A stretch of 64,000 bases of DNA from Ruminococcus sp. AF31-8BH (GTDB lineage Bacteria; Bacillota; Clostridia; Lachnospirales; Lachnospiraceae). The notes beneath the pieces are model-generated. The model had not been told where the DNA came from. It worked only from the letters and a program-made list of their open reading frames with translations, and ran no database searches. The first letter of the stretch is position 1. Each line of letters begins with the position of its first letter. Location: the NCBI RefSeq assembly GCF_003460605.1, contig NZ_QTVN01000006.1, forward strand, positions 62,001 to 126,000. The letters run 5' to 3'. The position numbers and the translations under genes were made by a program. Below, one piece after another: positions 9,521-18,206 of the stretch.

Positions 9521-9584
9521 AACCTGCATTTCGGGCAATACACATAAAATTTGTTTTATGCGTCATTCACCCAAAATGCAGGTC
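9521..9584 (-). terminator. Terminator of the rnf operon
   Basis: On the minus strand ACCTGCATTTTGGG pairs with CCCGAAATGCAGGT (G-U pairs allowed) around a long loop with its own small hairpin, followed by TTTTTGTTTTGG. It lies ~45 bp past the rnfB stop. Confidence 0.75.
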
Positions 9585-9628
9585 TACTCTTATAAATTCA
9601 CTTTATTATTACTCAAAATACCAGGAAA

Positions 9629-10426
9629 TCACACTTCCCGGATAACTCCTCTCGGGCAAGCTTCCTTACAAGCTCCGCATCCTGTACACTTCTCATAGTC
9701 AATATGTGCACAGAAATTCTCAACGGTAACCGCACCGTTCGGGCAGGTCTTCTCGCACTTCTTACAGCCGATACAGCCAACCTCGCAGGCTGCTGTCACC
9801 TGTTTGCCCTTGTCGTGGGAGCTGCAGTCTACCGCCACCTTCTGGGAGTATGGAATCAGCTCGATCAGGTGTCTTGGACATTTTGCCACGCACTTGCCGC
9901 AGGCTTTACATGCTTCCTTATCCACCACTGCAATGCCGTCCACAATATGGATTGCCCCAAACGGACAGACCTTCACGCAGCTTCCGAAGCCGCAGCATCC
10001 ATACGTACAGGCCTTCGCACCGCCGTTTGGCACGAAGGGAAGCATTTCGCAGTCTTCCACACCTGTGTAAATATACTCTTCCTTTGCCTTCTCACAGGTT
10101 CCGGAACATTTCACATGGGCAACCTGACGGGCAGTCTCCACTGCCTCCTGGCCCATAATTCCTGCAATGATTTTTCCAACCGGCTCGCCGCCTACCGGAC
10201 AGCGGTTTACAGGCGCTTCGCCTTTGGCAATGGCTGCTGCCAGACCGTCACAGCCCGGATATCCGCATCCGCCGCAGTTATTTCCAGGAAGCGCTTCTCT
10301 GATGGCAACTTCCTTCTCATCCACCTCAACAGCAAACTTTTTTCCGGCAACTCCAAGGAACACACCGATGAAAAGTCCTACTGCCGCAACCAGAATGGTC
10401 GCTCCTATAATCGCACTTATATTCAT
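9629..10426 (-). CDS. rnfB: Rnf complex subunit RnfB (Fe-S protein)
   Basis: 265 aa. One N-terminal membrane helix (residues ~4-26) is followed by the 4Fe-4S motif NNCGGCGYPGCDG...NRCP near residues 50-75. Then come two ferredoxin-type pairs: CCGFGSCVKVCPFGAI with CKACGKCVAKCP, and CIGCKKCEKTCP with CTGCGACKEACP. RnfB takes electrons from reduced ferredoxin and passes them through the membrane subunits to RnfC and NAD+, coupled to Na+ or H+ export. It is the last gene of rnfCDGEAB, followed by a terminator. Confidence 0.95.
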   Translation of the reverse strand: MNISAIIGATILVAAVGLFIGVFLGVAGKKFAVEVDEKEVAIREALPGNNCGGCGYPGCDGLAAAIAKGEAPVNRCPVGGEPVGKIIAGIMGQEAVETARQVAHVKCSGTCEKAKEEYIYTGVEDCEMLPFVPNGGAKACTYGCCGFGSCVKVCPFGAIHIVDGIAVVDKEACKACGKCVAKCPRHLIELIPYSQKVAVDCSSHDKGKQVTAACEVGCIGCKKCEKTCPNGAVTVENFCAHIDYEKCTGCGACKEACPRGVIREV

Positions 10427-10438
10427 CCTTACGCCTCC

Positions 10439-11014
10439 TTAGATCAAACCTGAAAATCCGAAGAATGCAATTGCCATCAGTCCTGCTGTCAGAAGTACAG
10501 TTGGGAATCCCTGGAATGCCTCCGGGATATCGTTGTACGCAATTTTCTCACGGATTCCTGCCATCAGCACAATGGAGATGGAGAAACCGAAAGCAGTTGC
10601 AAAACCGTTTACAGTACCCTCCAGGATATTATAGTCCTTCTGCACGTTTGTAAGGGCCACGCCAAGAACTGCACAGTTGGTGGTGATCAGAGGCAGATAC
10701 ACGCCAAGTGCCTTGTAAAGAGAAGGCATGCTTTTCTTCAGGAACATTTCCACAAACTGTACCAGCGCTGCAATGATCAGAATGAACACGATGGTCTGCA
10801 GATAAGTCAGATCCAGAGGCTGCAGGATCAGCTTGTAGATCACACTGGTTACAAAGGAGGACAGGGTGATTACGAAAATAACCGCACCGCCCATACCAGC
10901 TGCTGTATCCGTAGTTTTGGAAACACCAAGGAACGGACAAAGCCCCATAAACTGGCTGAGGACTACGTTATTGACAAGCGCAGAGCTTACAATGATCAGT
11001 AATAATTCTTTCAT
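10439..11014 (-). CDS. rnfA: Rnf complex subunit RnfA
   Basis: 191 aa with six hydrophobic segments, typical length. It opens with ELLLIIVSSALVNNVVLSQF and holds GLCPFLGVSK and TNCAVLGVAL, the two half-site cysteine motifs by which RnfA and RnfE are thought to bind an iron-sulfur centre in the membrane core. It is the paralogue of RnfE, with inverted topology. rnfE lies 6 bp upstream and rnfB 12 bp downstream. Confidence 0.95.
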   Translation of the reverse strand: MKELLLIIVSSALVNNVVLSQFMGLCPFLGVSKTTDTAAGMGGAVIFVITLSSFVTSVIYKLILQPLDLTYLQTIVFILIIAALVQFVEMFLKKSMPSLYKALGVYLPLITTNCAVLGVALTNVQKDYNILEGTVNGFATAFGFSISIVLMAGIREKIAYNDIPEAFQGFPTVLLTAGLMAIAFFGFSGLI

Positions 11015-11020
11015 CTTCTC

Positions 11021-11731
11021 CTACCCCCTTTTTCCTGAGCACATGGAATTTCCGCAGGAAGCACAGCCGCCCTTGCAGTCCGGATTGCTTGGATCAATGC
11101 CCCGTTTGGCAGCGCCAAGCTTAAATTTGTTCTGGATTGCAGATAAAAACGCAAGGACAAAGAATGCGCCAGGTGCAAGAATGAAAATGGTTACAGGCTC
11201 ATAGCCCATTTTGCCAGCTGCAGCATCTGCAAGCGGAAGGATCTGTTTGCCAAAAATAGTTCCGGCACCGATCAGCTCACGTACTGCACCGATGCAGGTG
11301 ATGCTTAAGGTAAAGCCAAGTCCCATTCCAATGCCGTCAAACAGGGACGGGATTGGTTTGTTCTTGGAAGCATAGGCCTCTGCTCTTCCCAGGATGATAC
11401 AGTTTACAACGATCAGCGGAATATAGATTCCAAGGGAAGAATACAGGAAAGGAATAAAGCCCTGCAGAAGCATCTGTACAATTGTTACAAAGGACGCAAC
11501 TACCACAATGTAGGCTGGCATACGCACGCTGTCCGGAATAAAATTGCGGAGCAGAGAGATCATCAGGTTGGATGCAGCCAGAATTACCGTTGTAGTAAGT
11601 CCCATTCCAATACCGTTGATGGCAGATGTGGTAATAGCCAGTGTAGGACACATACCAAGCATCAGCACAAAGGTAGGATTTTCTTTGATGATACCGTTAA
11701 TCAGTCGTTCAGATGGTGTATTCTTTTTCAT
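11021..11731 (-). CDS. rnfE: Rnf complex subunit RnfE
   Basis: 236 aa, six membrane segments, with LMLGMCPTLAITTSAING and VNCIILGRAEAYA carrying the core cysteines. After the last helix there is a cysteine-rich tail (NPDCKGGCASCGNSMCSGKRG), an extension seen in clostridial RnfE; whether it binds metal is unknown. Its start overlaps the rnfG stop by 4 nt, implying translational coupling. Confidence 0.95.
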   Translation of the reverse strand: MKKNTPSERLINGIIKENPTFVLMLGMCPTLAITTSAINGIGMGLTTTVILAASNLMISLLRNFIPDSVRMPAYIVVVASFVTIVQMLLQGFIPFLYSSLGIYIPLIVVNCIILGRAEAYASKNKPIPSLFDGIGMGLGFTLSITCIGAVRELIGAGTIFGKQILPLADAAAGKMGYEPVTIFILAPGAFFVLAFLSAIQNKFKLGAAKRGIDPSNPDCKGGCASCGNSMCSGKRG

Positions 11732-12342
11732 TGCTGACTGCCCCCTTTCTCATAACGAAATGCGGCAAGTCCGGCATTCACGCCATTTGTCATGGCATTT
11801 GTGGTAATCGTCGCACCGCTTAAAGCGTCAATCTCATCATCAGATGTGGCGCCAGTCTTTGTGTATGTAAATTTCTCTACGTTTTTGTCCTTGAACTGGT
11901 TCTTGAAATCGTCTGTGGTGGCACGCATGCCAAGGCCGGCAGTCTCACTGATGGACAAAATAGAAATTCCATTTAAGGTTCCGTCATCCTGGATTCCCAT
12001 AGCAAACTGGATATCTCCGCCGTAACCCTCGGAAGTGGTAACCGTAAAGGCATAGCCAAGCTCATTTCCAGCGTCATCCTTTGCAAGCATCACCTCATCA
12101 ATGCTCTGGGCTTTGTAGCCGTTCTCATCCAGATAGCTCTCAAGGTCTGCATCTTCCCCGCTTGTAACTACTTCAAAGGAAGCTGCCTCTGCAAATACCG
12201 CCTTGTAGGCTTCTTCTTTTTCTTTTGCCTGCTGACTGGCAATGGGACCTGCGGTAATATCATTGACAACACCAAGAAGCAGGCCGGAAATCAGTGTGAT
12301 CACAGTCAGCGCAAGGGTATCTTTCACGATCTTGTTTTTCAT
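11728..12342 (-). CDS. rnfG: Rnf complex subunit RnfG (covalent FMN)
   Basis: 204 aa. One N-terminal membrane helix (residues ~8-28) leads to an exported FMN-binding domain. The motif DALSGATITTNAMTNGV near residues 167-183 holds the threonine to which FMN is attached by a phosphoester. It overlaps both neighbours: 4 nt with rnfD upstream and 4 nt with rnfE downstream. Confidence 0.95.
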   Translation of the reverse strand: MKNKIVKDTLALTVITLISGLLLGVVNDITAGPIASQQAKEKEEAYKAVFAEAASFEVVTSGEDADLESYLDENGYKAQSIDEVMLAKDDAGNELGYAFTVTTSEGYGGDIQFAMGIQDDGTLNGISILSISETAGLGMRATTDDFKNQFKDKNVEKFTYTKTGATSDDEIDALSGATITTNAMTNGVNAGLAAFRYEKGGSQQ

Positions 12343-13319
12343 TTCTTTGCGCCTCCTTTTCCAAAAGCAACCGGACGTGTGAAACGTTCAATCTGAGGTA
12401 CCAGAAGGTTGCAGAAAATAATCGCATAGGAAACGCCTTCTGCGGAAGCTCCGAAAATACGGAAGATTCCGGTGAGAACACCCAGACAGACACCGTATAC
12501 ATATTGTCCCTTCACCGTGATGGGGCTTGTCACGTAGTCAGTGGCCATAAACCATGCGCCCAGCATCAGTCCGCCGCCGAAAAGGTGGGTAAACAGATAG
12601 TTTACGTCAAAGCCTTTGCCGGAAGCCAGCATGTAAATGATCACAAATACGGCAAAGCTGCCGATGTAGGTAAGAGGAATCCTTGCGCTGATCACCTTAT
12701 AGCAAAGCAGGATGGCTGCTCCGATCAGGATGGCGATTACGGAAGTCTCTCCGATGGTACCCTGGATATTTCCAATGAGCAGGTTCTTAATGGGAACAGA
12801 GGAGCCTGCCACAAAACCATGGTCGCGAAGAGCTGCCAAAGGAGTTGCCCCTGTCACACCGTCAACTGCGCCCTTGAAGCTGTCAGATACGGAAAAGTCC
12901 GTCATTTTTCCCGCAAAGGAAATCATAAGGAAACAGCGGGCAGCAAGGGCCGGGTTCATAAAGTTTTGGCCAAGACCGCCGAACAGCTGTTTTACCACAA
13001 TAATTGCAAAAATACTGCCAAGTGCCGGAATCCATAAAGGAATTCCTGCAGGCATGTTCATGCCGATCAGAAGACCTGTGACAACTGCACTGAAGTCTCC
13101 GATGGTGTTTGGTTTGTGCATGAAATGATCATATAACCACTCTGCAAGCACTGCACTGCCGGTGGATACCACCAGAATAGCCAGTGCCTTGAATCCGAAA
13201 TTATAAATTCCCACTATGGCTGCAGGCAAAAGCGCGATGGCAACCAGCTGCATGATCTTCGCAGTGGTCATCCTTGCCCGGACATGGGGATTGGATGATA
13301 CATTAAGCATTTGTTCCAT
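12339..13319 (-). CDS. rnfD: Rnf complex subunit RnfD (covalent FMN)
   Basis: 326 aa, about eight to ten membrane segments. VDGVTGATPLAALRDHG near residues 148-164 holds the flavinylation threonine, as in RnfD/NqrB. FGGLGQNFMNPALAARCF and FMATDYVTSPIT are conserved core stretches. RnfD with RnfG carries electrons across the membrane in the Na+/H+-translocating ferredoxin:NAD+ oxidoreductase. Confidence 0.95.
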   Translation of the reverse strand: MEQMLNVSSNPHVRARMTTAKIMQLVAIALLPAAIVGIYNFGFKALAILVVSTGSAVLAEWLYDHFMHKPNTIGDFSAVVTGLLIGMNMPAGIPLWIPALGSIFAIIVVKQLFGGLGQNFMNPALAARCFLMISFAGKMTDFSVSDSFKGAVDGVTGATPLAALRDHGFVAGSSVPIKNLLIGNIQGTIGETSVIAILIGAAILLCYKVISARIPLTYIGSFAVFVIIYMLASGKGFDVNYLFTHLFGGGLMLGAWFMATDYVTSPITVKGQYVYGVCLGVLTGIFRIFGASAEGVSYAIIFCNLLVPQIERFTRPVAFGKGGAKK

Positions 13320-13336
13320 GAGTTTCTTCCCCCTTA

Positions 13337-14656
13337 TTATTTCTTTTTCCTGCTTGCCAGCACCATTTTACGCATGGATTTGATGCTCTGGGTCAGCGGA
13401 CGCTTGGCCGGGCAGATGTAGCTGCAGCAGCCGCACTCGCAGCATTCCATTCCATCAAATTTCTGGAAGCTTTCCATATCGCCTCTCTGAGCAAAGGTTG
13501 CCAGCCTTGCGGGAATTACGTGTCCCGGGCAGACACTGACGCAGCGTCCGCAGTTGATGCAGGCTGTCTGCTGTGCATTTGCGTCTGATACAGGGTCGCT
13601 TTGCATACACAGAAGTGAGGAAGAGGTTTTCACACAAGGTACATGAAGATCATACATGGCAAAGCCCATCATAGGACCGCCGGAGATTACCTTTCCTGCG
13701 TGGTCCTTCAGACCGCCTGCCGCGTCGATCAGCTCGGCCATATCCGTTCCTGTACAGACTTCAAAATGAGCCGGGCGGTTGATGCCTTTTCCGGTTACCG
13801 TAAAAATACGCTTCATGATAGGTCTGCCAAGGGCTACCGCATCATATATGCTGCAGATGGTCTCCACGTTGTCTACAATACAGCCTGCATCTGCAGGAAG
13901 CATGGAGGAGTTGATCTCTCTTCCAGTCACTGCGTAGATCAGGGTTCGCTCACCGCCCTGGGGGTACTTGGTCATCAGTTCCTTGACTTCGATATTGGGG
14001 ATGCCCGTTACCAGCTCTTTCATTTTCGCAATACAGTCTGGCTTGTTGTCCTCAATGCAGATACAGCCCTTTGCGTTTTTGAAAAGACCTACTACGATCT
14101 TCAGGCCTTCTACCACCTTCTCGGGCTGGTCCATCATGCGCCTGTAGTCGCTTGTCAGGTAAGGCTCACATTCTGCACCGTTTACCAGTATGTACTCAAT
14201 CTTGTCCGGTTCCTTGGGGGAAAGCTTCACATGTGTGGGGAAACCTGCACCTCCAAGTCCTACGACACCGCCGTCGCGGATTCTTCCGATAATTTCCTCA
14301 CGGGTCAACCCCGCCGGATCTGCGGGAGTAAACTCTGTTTCCTCATATAATCCGTCATTTTCCACAATAATGGAATCCACCATGCTTCCGGTAGCTGTGA
14401 GCCGTTTCTCGATGCCTTTCACAGTTCCGGATACAGAAGCATGAATAGGGGAAGATACGAATCCGCCTGCTTCTGCGATCATCTGTCCTGCCAGCACATG
14501 GTCACCTTTTGCAACCACAGGCTTGGCCGGAGCACCAATGTGCTGGGACAATGGATACGCCAGATCAGCCTTGGGGAGATATTTCTCCACCGGGCAGTCC
14601 TTTGACATTTCTTTTCCCTCGAAGGGATGTACGCCGCCTTTAAAAGTTAACCGCAC
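13337..14656 (-). CDS. rnfC: Rnf complex subunit RnfC (NADH-side, 4Fe-4S)
   Basis: 439 aa, starting with GTG at 14656 behind AAGGCGG at 9 nt. The N-terminus (LTFKGGVHPFEGKE) is typical. The flavin/NADH-binding part has GGVVGLGGAGFPTHVKL and YPQGGERTLI. Two ferredoxin motifs follow near the C-terminus: CINCGRCVSVCPGHVIPARL and CCECGCCSYICPAKRPL. RnfC exchanges electrons with NAD(H) on the cytoplasmic face. It is the first gene of the operon, with a ~220-bp untranslated stretch before it. Confidence 0.96.
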   Translation of the reverse strand: MRLTFKGGVHPFEGKEMSKDCPVEKYLPKADLAYPLSQHIGAPAKPVVAKGDHVLAGQMIAEAGGFVSSPIHASVSGTVKGIEKRLTATGSMVDSIIVENDGLYEETEFTPADPAGLTREEIIGRIRDGGVVGLGGAGFPTHVKLSPKEPDKIEYILVNGAECEPYLTSDYRRMMDQPEKVVEGLKIVVGLFKNAKGCICIEDNKPDCIAKMKELVTGIPNIEVKELMTKYPQGGERTLIYAVTGREINSSMLPADAGCIVDNVETICSIYDAVALGRPIMKRIFTVTGKGINRPAHFEVCTGTDMAELIDAAGGLKDHAGKVISGGPMMGFAMYDLHVPCVKTSSSLLCMQSDPVSDANAQQTACINCGRCVSVCPGHVIPARLATFAQRGDMESFQKFDGMECCECGCCSYICPAKRPLTQSIKSMRKMVLASRKKK

Positions 14657-14876
14657 TAATATTCACCGCCTTTATAGTATTGATCACTGACTCTTTTGTC
14701 CGCAGCAACCTGATTTATTTGTCTGATTTATAACTCTTTGTTTCCCTTTTGTCTGATTCGGACAGCTCTCCGCCTTTCCCGACGGCAGAAAGCTGTTATG
14801 GTTATCTGTATGATCCATAAGACTTCCGCATTGAAAAAACTTATTATAATCTTTCATTCCTTCTAATGCGCTTCTG
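14657..14876 (-). promoter_or_regulatory. rnf operon leader with a strong hairpin
   Basis: This 220-bp stretch between the CmpB-type gene and rnfC has no convincing gene. Positions ~14761-14798 form a 13-bp stem on the minus strand (ACAGCTTTCTGCC with GGCGGAGAGCTGT, two G-U pairs, 9-nt loop) without a T-run, so it is not a plain terminator. Smaller repeats of CAGACAAA occur after it. It may be a regulatory leader or an RNA processing site; no known riboswitch was recognised. Confidence 0.4.
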
Positions 14877-15773
14877 TTATTTCTGATCCGCATCTTTTTT
14901 TCTTTTGCCGAAACCGTATTTTTTGTGGATCTTATAGCCACGGTTCAGGTTCGGGTATGCCTTTACGAAACGCTGCATATTGTGGCTGACTTTTCCTGCC
15001 ATTGCCTCTTTGCGCTTCTGCAGTTCCTCGGAGATATCGGTCATCATAACAGAGCGCTTCTCTTCCAGCTCCTTGATCAGGGCGATATCGTCCAGACGGC
15101 CAAGCTTGTCACCAAGCTGCTGCTTGATCTTCTCACGGGAAAGGCCGCTGCTCTCTTCCAGATTCTCCATCTTCTCACGGGCCTGCACAAGCAGCTCCAC
15201 TCGCATCTGATCCAGCGCCTGCTCCCATGCAGGAATGCGCTCGTGGATGTGGAATGCTGCTGCTGCGGAAAAAGCGAAGTCCACAATGTAGACCACCGTA
15301 ATCACACAGACCGCGATTTCTCCGGTTCTCCTGGAATACAACTCCACAAAATCCGATACAACCGGATGCAGCACCCGGAAAAGTCCTACCGTAAACAATC
15401 CCCATCCAAGGGAACAGCCAAGGCAGATACGTCCCTGGAAATTAAATTTCTTATCGCTGTAATCCCACCAGGATGTATGGAAAATGTTCTCCATCAATAC
15501 CGCTGTCACATATTCCAGTGCAGTGGCGACTACAATTCCTCCTACAAATAAAAGAAGCAGATTTTCGCTTACCGGAAGAAGGATCAGATAAACGGCAAGT
15601 GCTCCGCAGCCATAGATGGTACACAACGGGCCGTTAATAAAGCCTCTGTTGATCAGCTTGCCTTTCCTTACAGATACGTAGCAGGTTTCCCACAGCCAGC
15701 CAAGAAAACTGTATATGTAAAACCAGTTGGCTATGTGATAGAAATCTACTCCATTAATTGCTAAATCCCACAT
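14877..15773 (-). CDS. Putative ABC-transporter type IV (CmpB-like) membrane protein, short paralogue with coiled-coil tail
   Basis: 298 aa. Residues 1-165 hold about five hydrophobic segments and the family marks YSFLGWLWETCYVSV, NRGFINGPLCTIYG and TSWWDYSDKKFNFQGRI. From ~190 on the protein is soluble and charged (EKMENLEESSGLSREKIKQQ...), predicted coiled coil, ending in a basic tail (KIHKKYGFGKRKKDADQK). It resembles one half of the protein at 8076-9362 with a different tail. Function unproven. Confidence 0.75.
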   Translation of the reverse strand: MWDLAINGVDFYHIANWFYIYSFLGWLWETCYVSVRKGKLINRGFINGPLCTIYGCGALAVYLILLPVSENLLLLFVGGIVVATALEYVTAVLMENIFHTSWWDYSDKKFNFQGRICLGCSLGWGLFTVGLFRVLHPVVSDFVELYSRRTGEIAVCVITVVYIVDFAFSAAAAFHIHERIPAWEQALDQMRVELLVQAREKMENLEESSGLSREKIKQQLGDKLGRLDDIALIKELEEKRSVMMTDISEELQKRKEAMAGKVSHNMQRFVKAYPNLNRGYKIHKKYGFGKRKKDADQK

Positions 15774-15800
15774 GTGTTTCTCCTTTTCTTTTTATTAATG

Positions 15801-15842
15801 CCAGGTCTTGCTCCTTACAGCTTTTTGAACTTTTGGCCCTGG
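15801..15842. repeat. Fragment of dispersed repeat, family 3
   Basis: On the minus strand this reads CCAGGGCCAAAAGTTCAAAA then AGCTGTAAGG, ending CCTGG. It matches 19764-19790 (CAGGGGCAAAAGGTCAAAA then AGCTGT) with only two differences in the shared part. It sits in the leader of the short CmpB-type gene, and CCAGG/CCTGG close it as a hairpin. Confidence 0.4.
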
Positions 15843-15926
15843 TATTTTATATATTCTGACTATTCTCTATATTCTACTATACCTCATTTTGTAAAAAAAT
15901 TCACTACCTAAAAAGAAAAAAATTGT

Positions 15927-15932
15927 GTATAA
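15927..15932 (+). promoter_or_regulatory. Candidate -10 box for the exonuclease-like gene
   Basis: TATAAT preceded by TGTG lies ~35 nt before the ATG at 15966. No good -35 at 16-18 nt was found, so this is only a partial promoter match. Confidence 0.35.
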
Positions 15933-15965
15933 TTGAATACAATCCATGAAAGGAGTATAAGCAGG

Positions 15966-16988
15966 ATGATTGTTAAAAAAATGCCGATTTTACAAGGGTT
16001 TCCAGACTTTGAGACTGTTAAAAATTTATCTGGGAACGGGGAAAATCAGGTAGATTTTGCCCCTTTATTTTACGATATTGAAACCACCGGATTAGGACGA
16101 AATTCCTCTTTTTTATACATGATCGGAGCTGTGTGCTATGAAGGAAATGAGGGCTGGCAGCTGTATCAGTGGCTGGCACCGGATTTTCGGGAAGAAAAGC
16201 AGCTTCTGGAGGTTTTTTCCGAATTTTTGAAAAAATTCACCTGCACCGTTCAATACAATGGCGATGCGTTCGACCAGCCTTATCTTCAGGCACGGCTTGC
16301 GTTTCATGAACTGCCGGATCCATTTGAAGGGCTTCCTTCTATTGACCTTTATAAGATTCTCCGCCCCTTAAAAGGATTTCTGAAGCTTCCAGGACTGAAA
16401 CAGGAGCAAATGGAAGCCTTTCTTGGAGAACACAAGCGTGTCTACTGCAACGGCGGTGACTGCATCCGCATTTACAAAAAATATATGTCACGCAGGGAAC
16501 AGACAGATCTGGATATTGTGATGGGACATAATATGGAGGACCTTCTGGGTCTTGGAGATGTGTTTAAGATGATGGGATATCTTTCCCTGAAAAGCGGAGA
16601 TTTCCAGGCAAACGGAGCGGATTTCGACGAGGAAAACCTGATTCTGCAGCTGAAGCTTCCCTATACTCTTCCTGCCGCCTTTTCCAACCGCACTGAGGAG
16701 TTCTACATTACCGGACAGGAAAATCTGGTGAGCGTACTTACCTGCCCTGTAAACGGACGGATTCGCCAGTATTACAGTGATTACAAGCATTACGACTATC
16801 TCCCCGGCGAAGACATGGCCGTCCCAAAATCCATCAGCAAATTTATGGAAAAAGGGTTGAAGCAGTCCGCCACAAGAGACACCTGCTATACCTGGTTCCC
16901 CTGCTCGGAAGAGTTTCTGCAGAATTCAGAAAAGCAGAGACAATATCTGGTACATACCATGGAATATTTGTTCTGGAAGCTGAAATAA
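15966..16988 (+). CDS. Ribonuclease H-like exonuclease domain protein, YprB family
   Basis: 340 aa from the ATG at 15966, chosen for AAAGGAG 10 nt upstream. FYDIETTGLGRNSS (near residues 35-48) is the DEDD exonuclease motif I. VQYNGDAFDQPYL is motif II. HNMEDLLGLGDVF is the late motif. The stretch LYKILRPLKGFLKLPGLKQE is typical of YprB, the presumed 3'-5' nuclease of Firmicutes. The C-terminal ~100 residues are specific to this group. It is the only clear housekeeping gene on the plus strand, divergent from the CmpB-type gene. Its nucleic-acid substrate is unknown. Confidence 0.8.
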   Translation: MIVKKMPILQGFPDFETVKNLSGNGENQVDFAPLFYDIETTGLGRNSSFLYMIGAVCYEGNEGWQLYQWLAPDFREEKQLLEVFSEFLKKFTCTVQYNGDAFDQPYLQARLAFHELPDPFEGLPSIDLYKILRPLKGFLKLPGLKQEQMEAFLGEHKRVYCNGGDCIRIYKKYMSRREQTDLDIVMGHNMEDLLGLGDVFKMMGYLSLKSGDFQANGADFDEENLILQLKLPYTLPAAFSNRTEEFYITGQENLVSVLTCPVNGRIRQYYSDYKHYDYLPGEDMAVPKSISKFMEKGLKQSATRDTCYTWFPCSEEFLQNSEKQRQYLVHTMEYLFWKLK

Positions 16989-16998
16989 CATAATTTAA

Positions 16999-17033
16999 AA
17001 GGAGACATCTTCCATCGTGGAAAATGCCTCCTT
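16999..17033 (+). terminator. Likely terminator of the exonuclease-like gene
   Basis: AAGGAGACATCTTCCA and TGGAAAATGCCTCCTT form a stem with two internal mismatches around TCG, 11 bp after the stop. The tail (AAATTTC) is weak. Confidence 0.45.
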
Positions 17034-17083
17034 AAATTTCTGATAAGCCAAACTTACCAGTTCTCATTCTAATACGAAAAGCA

Positions 17084-17115
17084 ACCGCCATTCACAATAA
17101 CCTGTGAATGGCGGT
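17084..17115 (-). terminator. Terminator of the cmk-ispH-rpsA operon
   Basis: On the minus strand ACCGCCATTCACA pairs with TGTGAATGGCGGT around a short loop, followed by TGCTTTTCG. It is 12 bp past the rpsA stop. Confidence 0.7.
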
Positions 17116-17126
17116 AATTCTTTACA

Positions 17127-18206
17127 TTATTCCTCTACAGGTGCGTCCTCTGCCGGAGCCTCAAGAGCCTTCATGCTCAGGCTGATCTTCTTGTCTTCAC
17201 CATTGAAGTCAACAACCTTAGCCTGGATCTCCTGTCCGATGGAAAGTACATCAGATGGTTTTGCAACGTGCTCTCTGGAAATCTGAGATACATGAAGAAG
17301 TGCATCTACTCCAGGAGCAAGCTCTACGAATGCACCGAAGTCTGTCATACGAGCAACTTTACCTGTTACTACATTTCCAACTGCGAAATCCTCGGCTGCT
17401 GTAAGCCATGGATTCTCCTCCGGGAATTTCATTGTAAGAGCAATCTTCTCACCCTTGATGTCTTTGATCATAACCTTAACAGTCTCACCAACTGTGAAAA
17501 CCTTCTTCGGGTTCTCTACTCTGCCCCAGGACATCTCAGAGATGTGAAGCAGTCCGTCAGCGCCGCCCAGATCAATGAATGCACCGAAATCTGTAACATT
17601 CTTAACAACACCGTCTACAGTATCGCCAACATGGATGCGCTCCATAAGCTCCTGCTGTTTCTTAGCCTTCTCAGCAACAAGAAGCTGTTTGCGGTTACCA
17701 ATGATGCGGCGTCTTCTTGGATTGAACTCTGTGATAACGAATTCGATCTCCTGATCAGCGTATTTGCTGAGGTCTTTCTCATAAGTATCGGAAACAAGGC
17801 TTGCAGGGATGAATACACGAGTCTCCTCAACATTTACACATAATCCGCCGTCAAGTACCTGAGTTACAGGAGCAGTTAATACTTCCTGGTTCTCGAATGC
17901 TTCCTCAAGACGTTTGTTGCCTTTCTCTGCAGCAAGTCTCTTGTAGGTTAAGATAACCTGGCCTTCGCCATCGTTTACCTTAAGCACTTTGGCTTCCATG
18001 GAGTCACCTACATGTACAGCGTCGGTAAGTACTATGGAAGGATCATTGCTATATTCACTCTTGGTGATAATACCATCAGCCTTATAGCCAATGTTCAGGA
18101 TAATTTCATCTTCTTTTACATCGATGACCTTTCCCTGTACGATTTCTCCATTTCTGATTGTTTTTACGGAATCTTCCAGCATCTGTTCAAAACTTAATTC
18201 TGACAT
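17127..18206 (-). CDS. rpsA: 30S ribosomal protein S1-like (four S1 domains)
   Basis: 359 aa from the ATG at 18206, chosen for AGGAGG 9 nt upstream. Four S1 RNA-binding repeats are visible: GEIVQGKVIDVKEDEIILNI, the LTAPVTQVLDGGLCVNVE repeat, GDTVDGVVKNVTDFGAFIDL and GNVVTGKVARMTDFGAFVEL. The last two end in DGLLHISEMSWG and DALLHVSQISRE. It binds mRNA on the ribosome or otherwise acts in translation. The start lies inside the 3' end of ispH in another frame; many clostridia have the two as one fused polypeptide. Confidence 0.88.
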   Translation of the reverse strand: MSELSFEQMLEDSVKTIRNGEIVQGKVIDVKEDEIILNIGYKADGIITKSEYSNDPSIVLTDAVHVGDSMEAKVLKVNDGEGQVILTYKRLAAEKGNKRLEEAFENQEVLTAPVTQVLDGGLCVNVEETRVFIPASLVSDTYEKDLSKYADQEIEFVITEFNPRRRRIIGNRKQLLVAEKAKKQQELMERIHVGDTVDGVVKNVTDFGAFIDLGGADGLLHISEMSWGRVENPKKVFTVGETVKVMIKDIKGEKIALTMKFPEENPWLTAAEDFAVGNVVTGKVARMTDFGAFVELAPGVDALLHVSQISREHVAKPSDVLSIGQEIQAKVVDFNGEDKKISLSMKALEAPAEDAPVEE

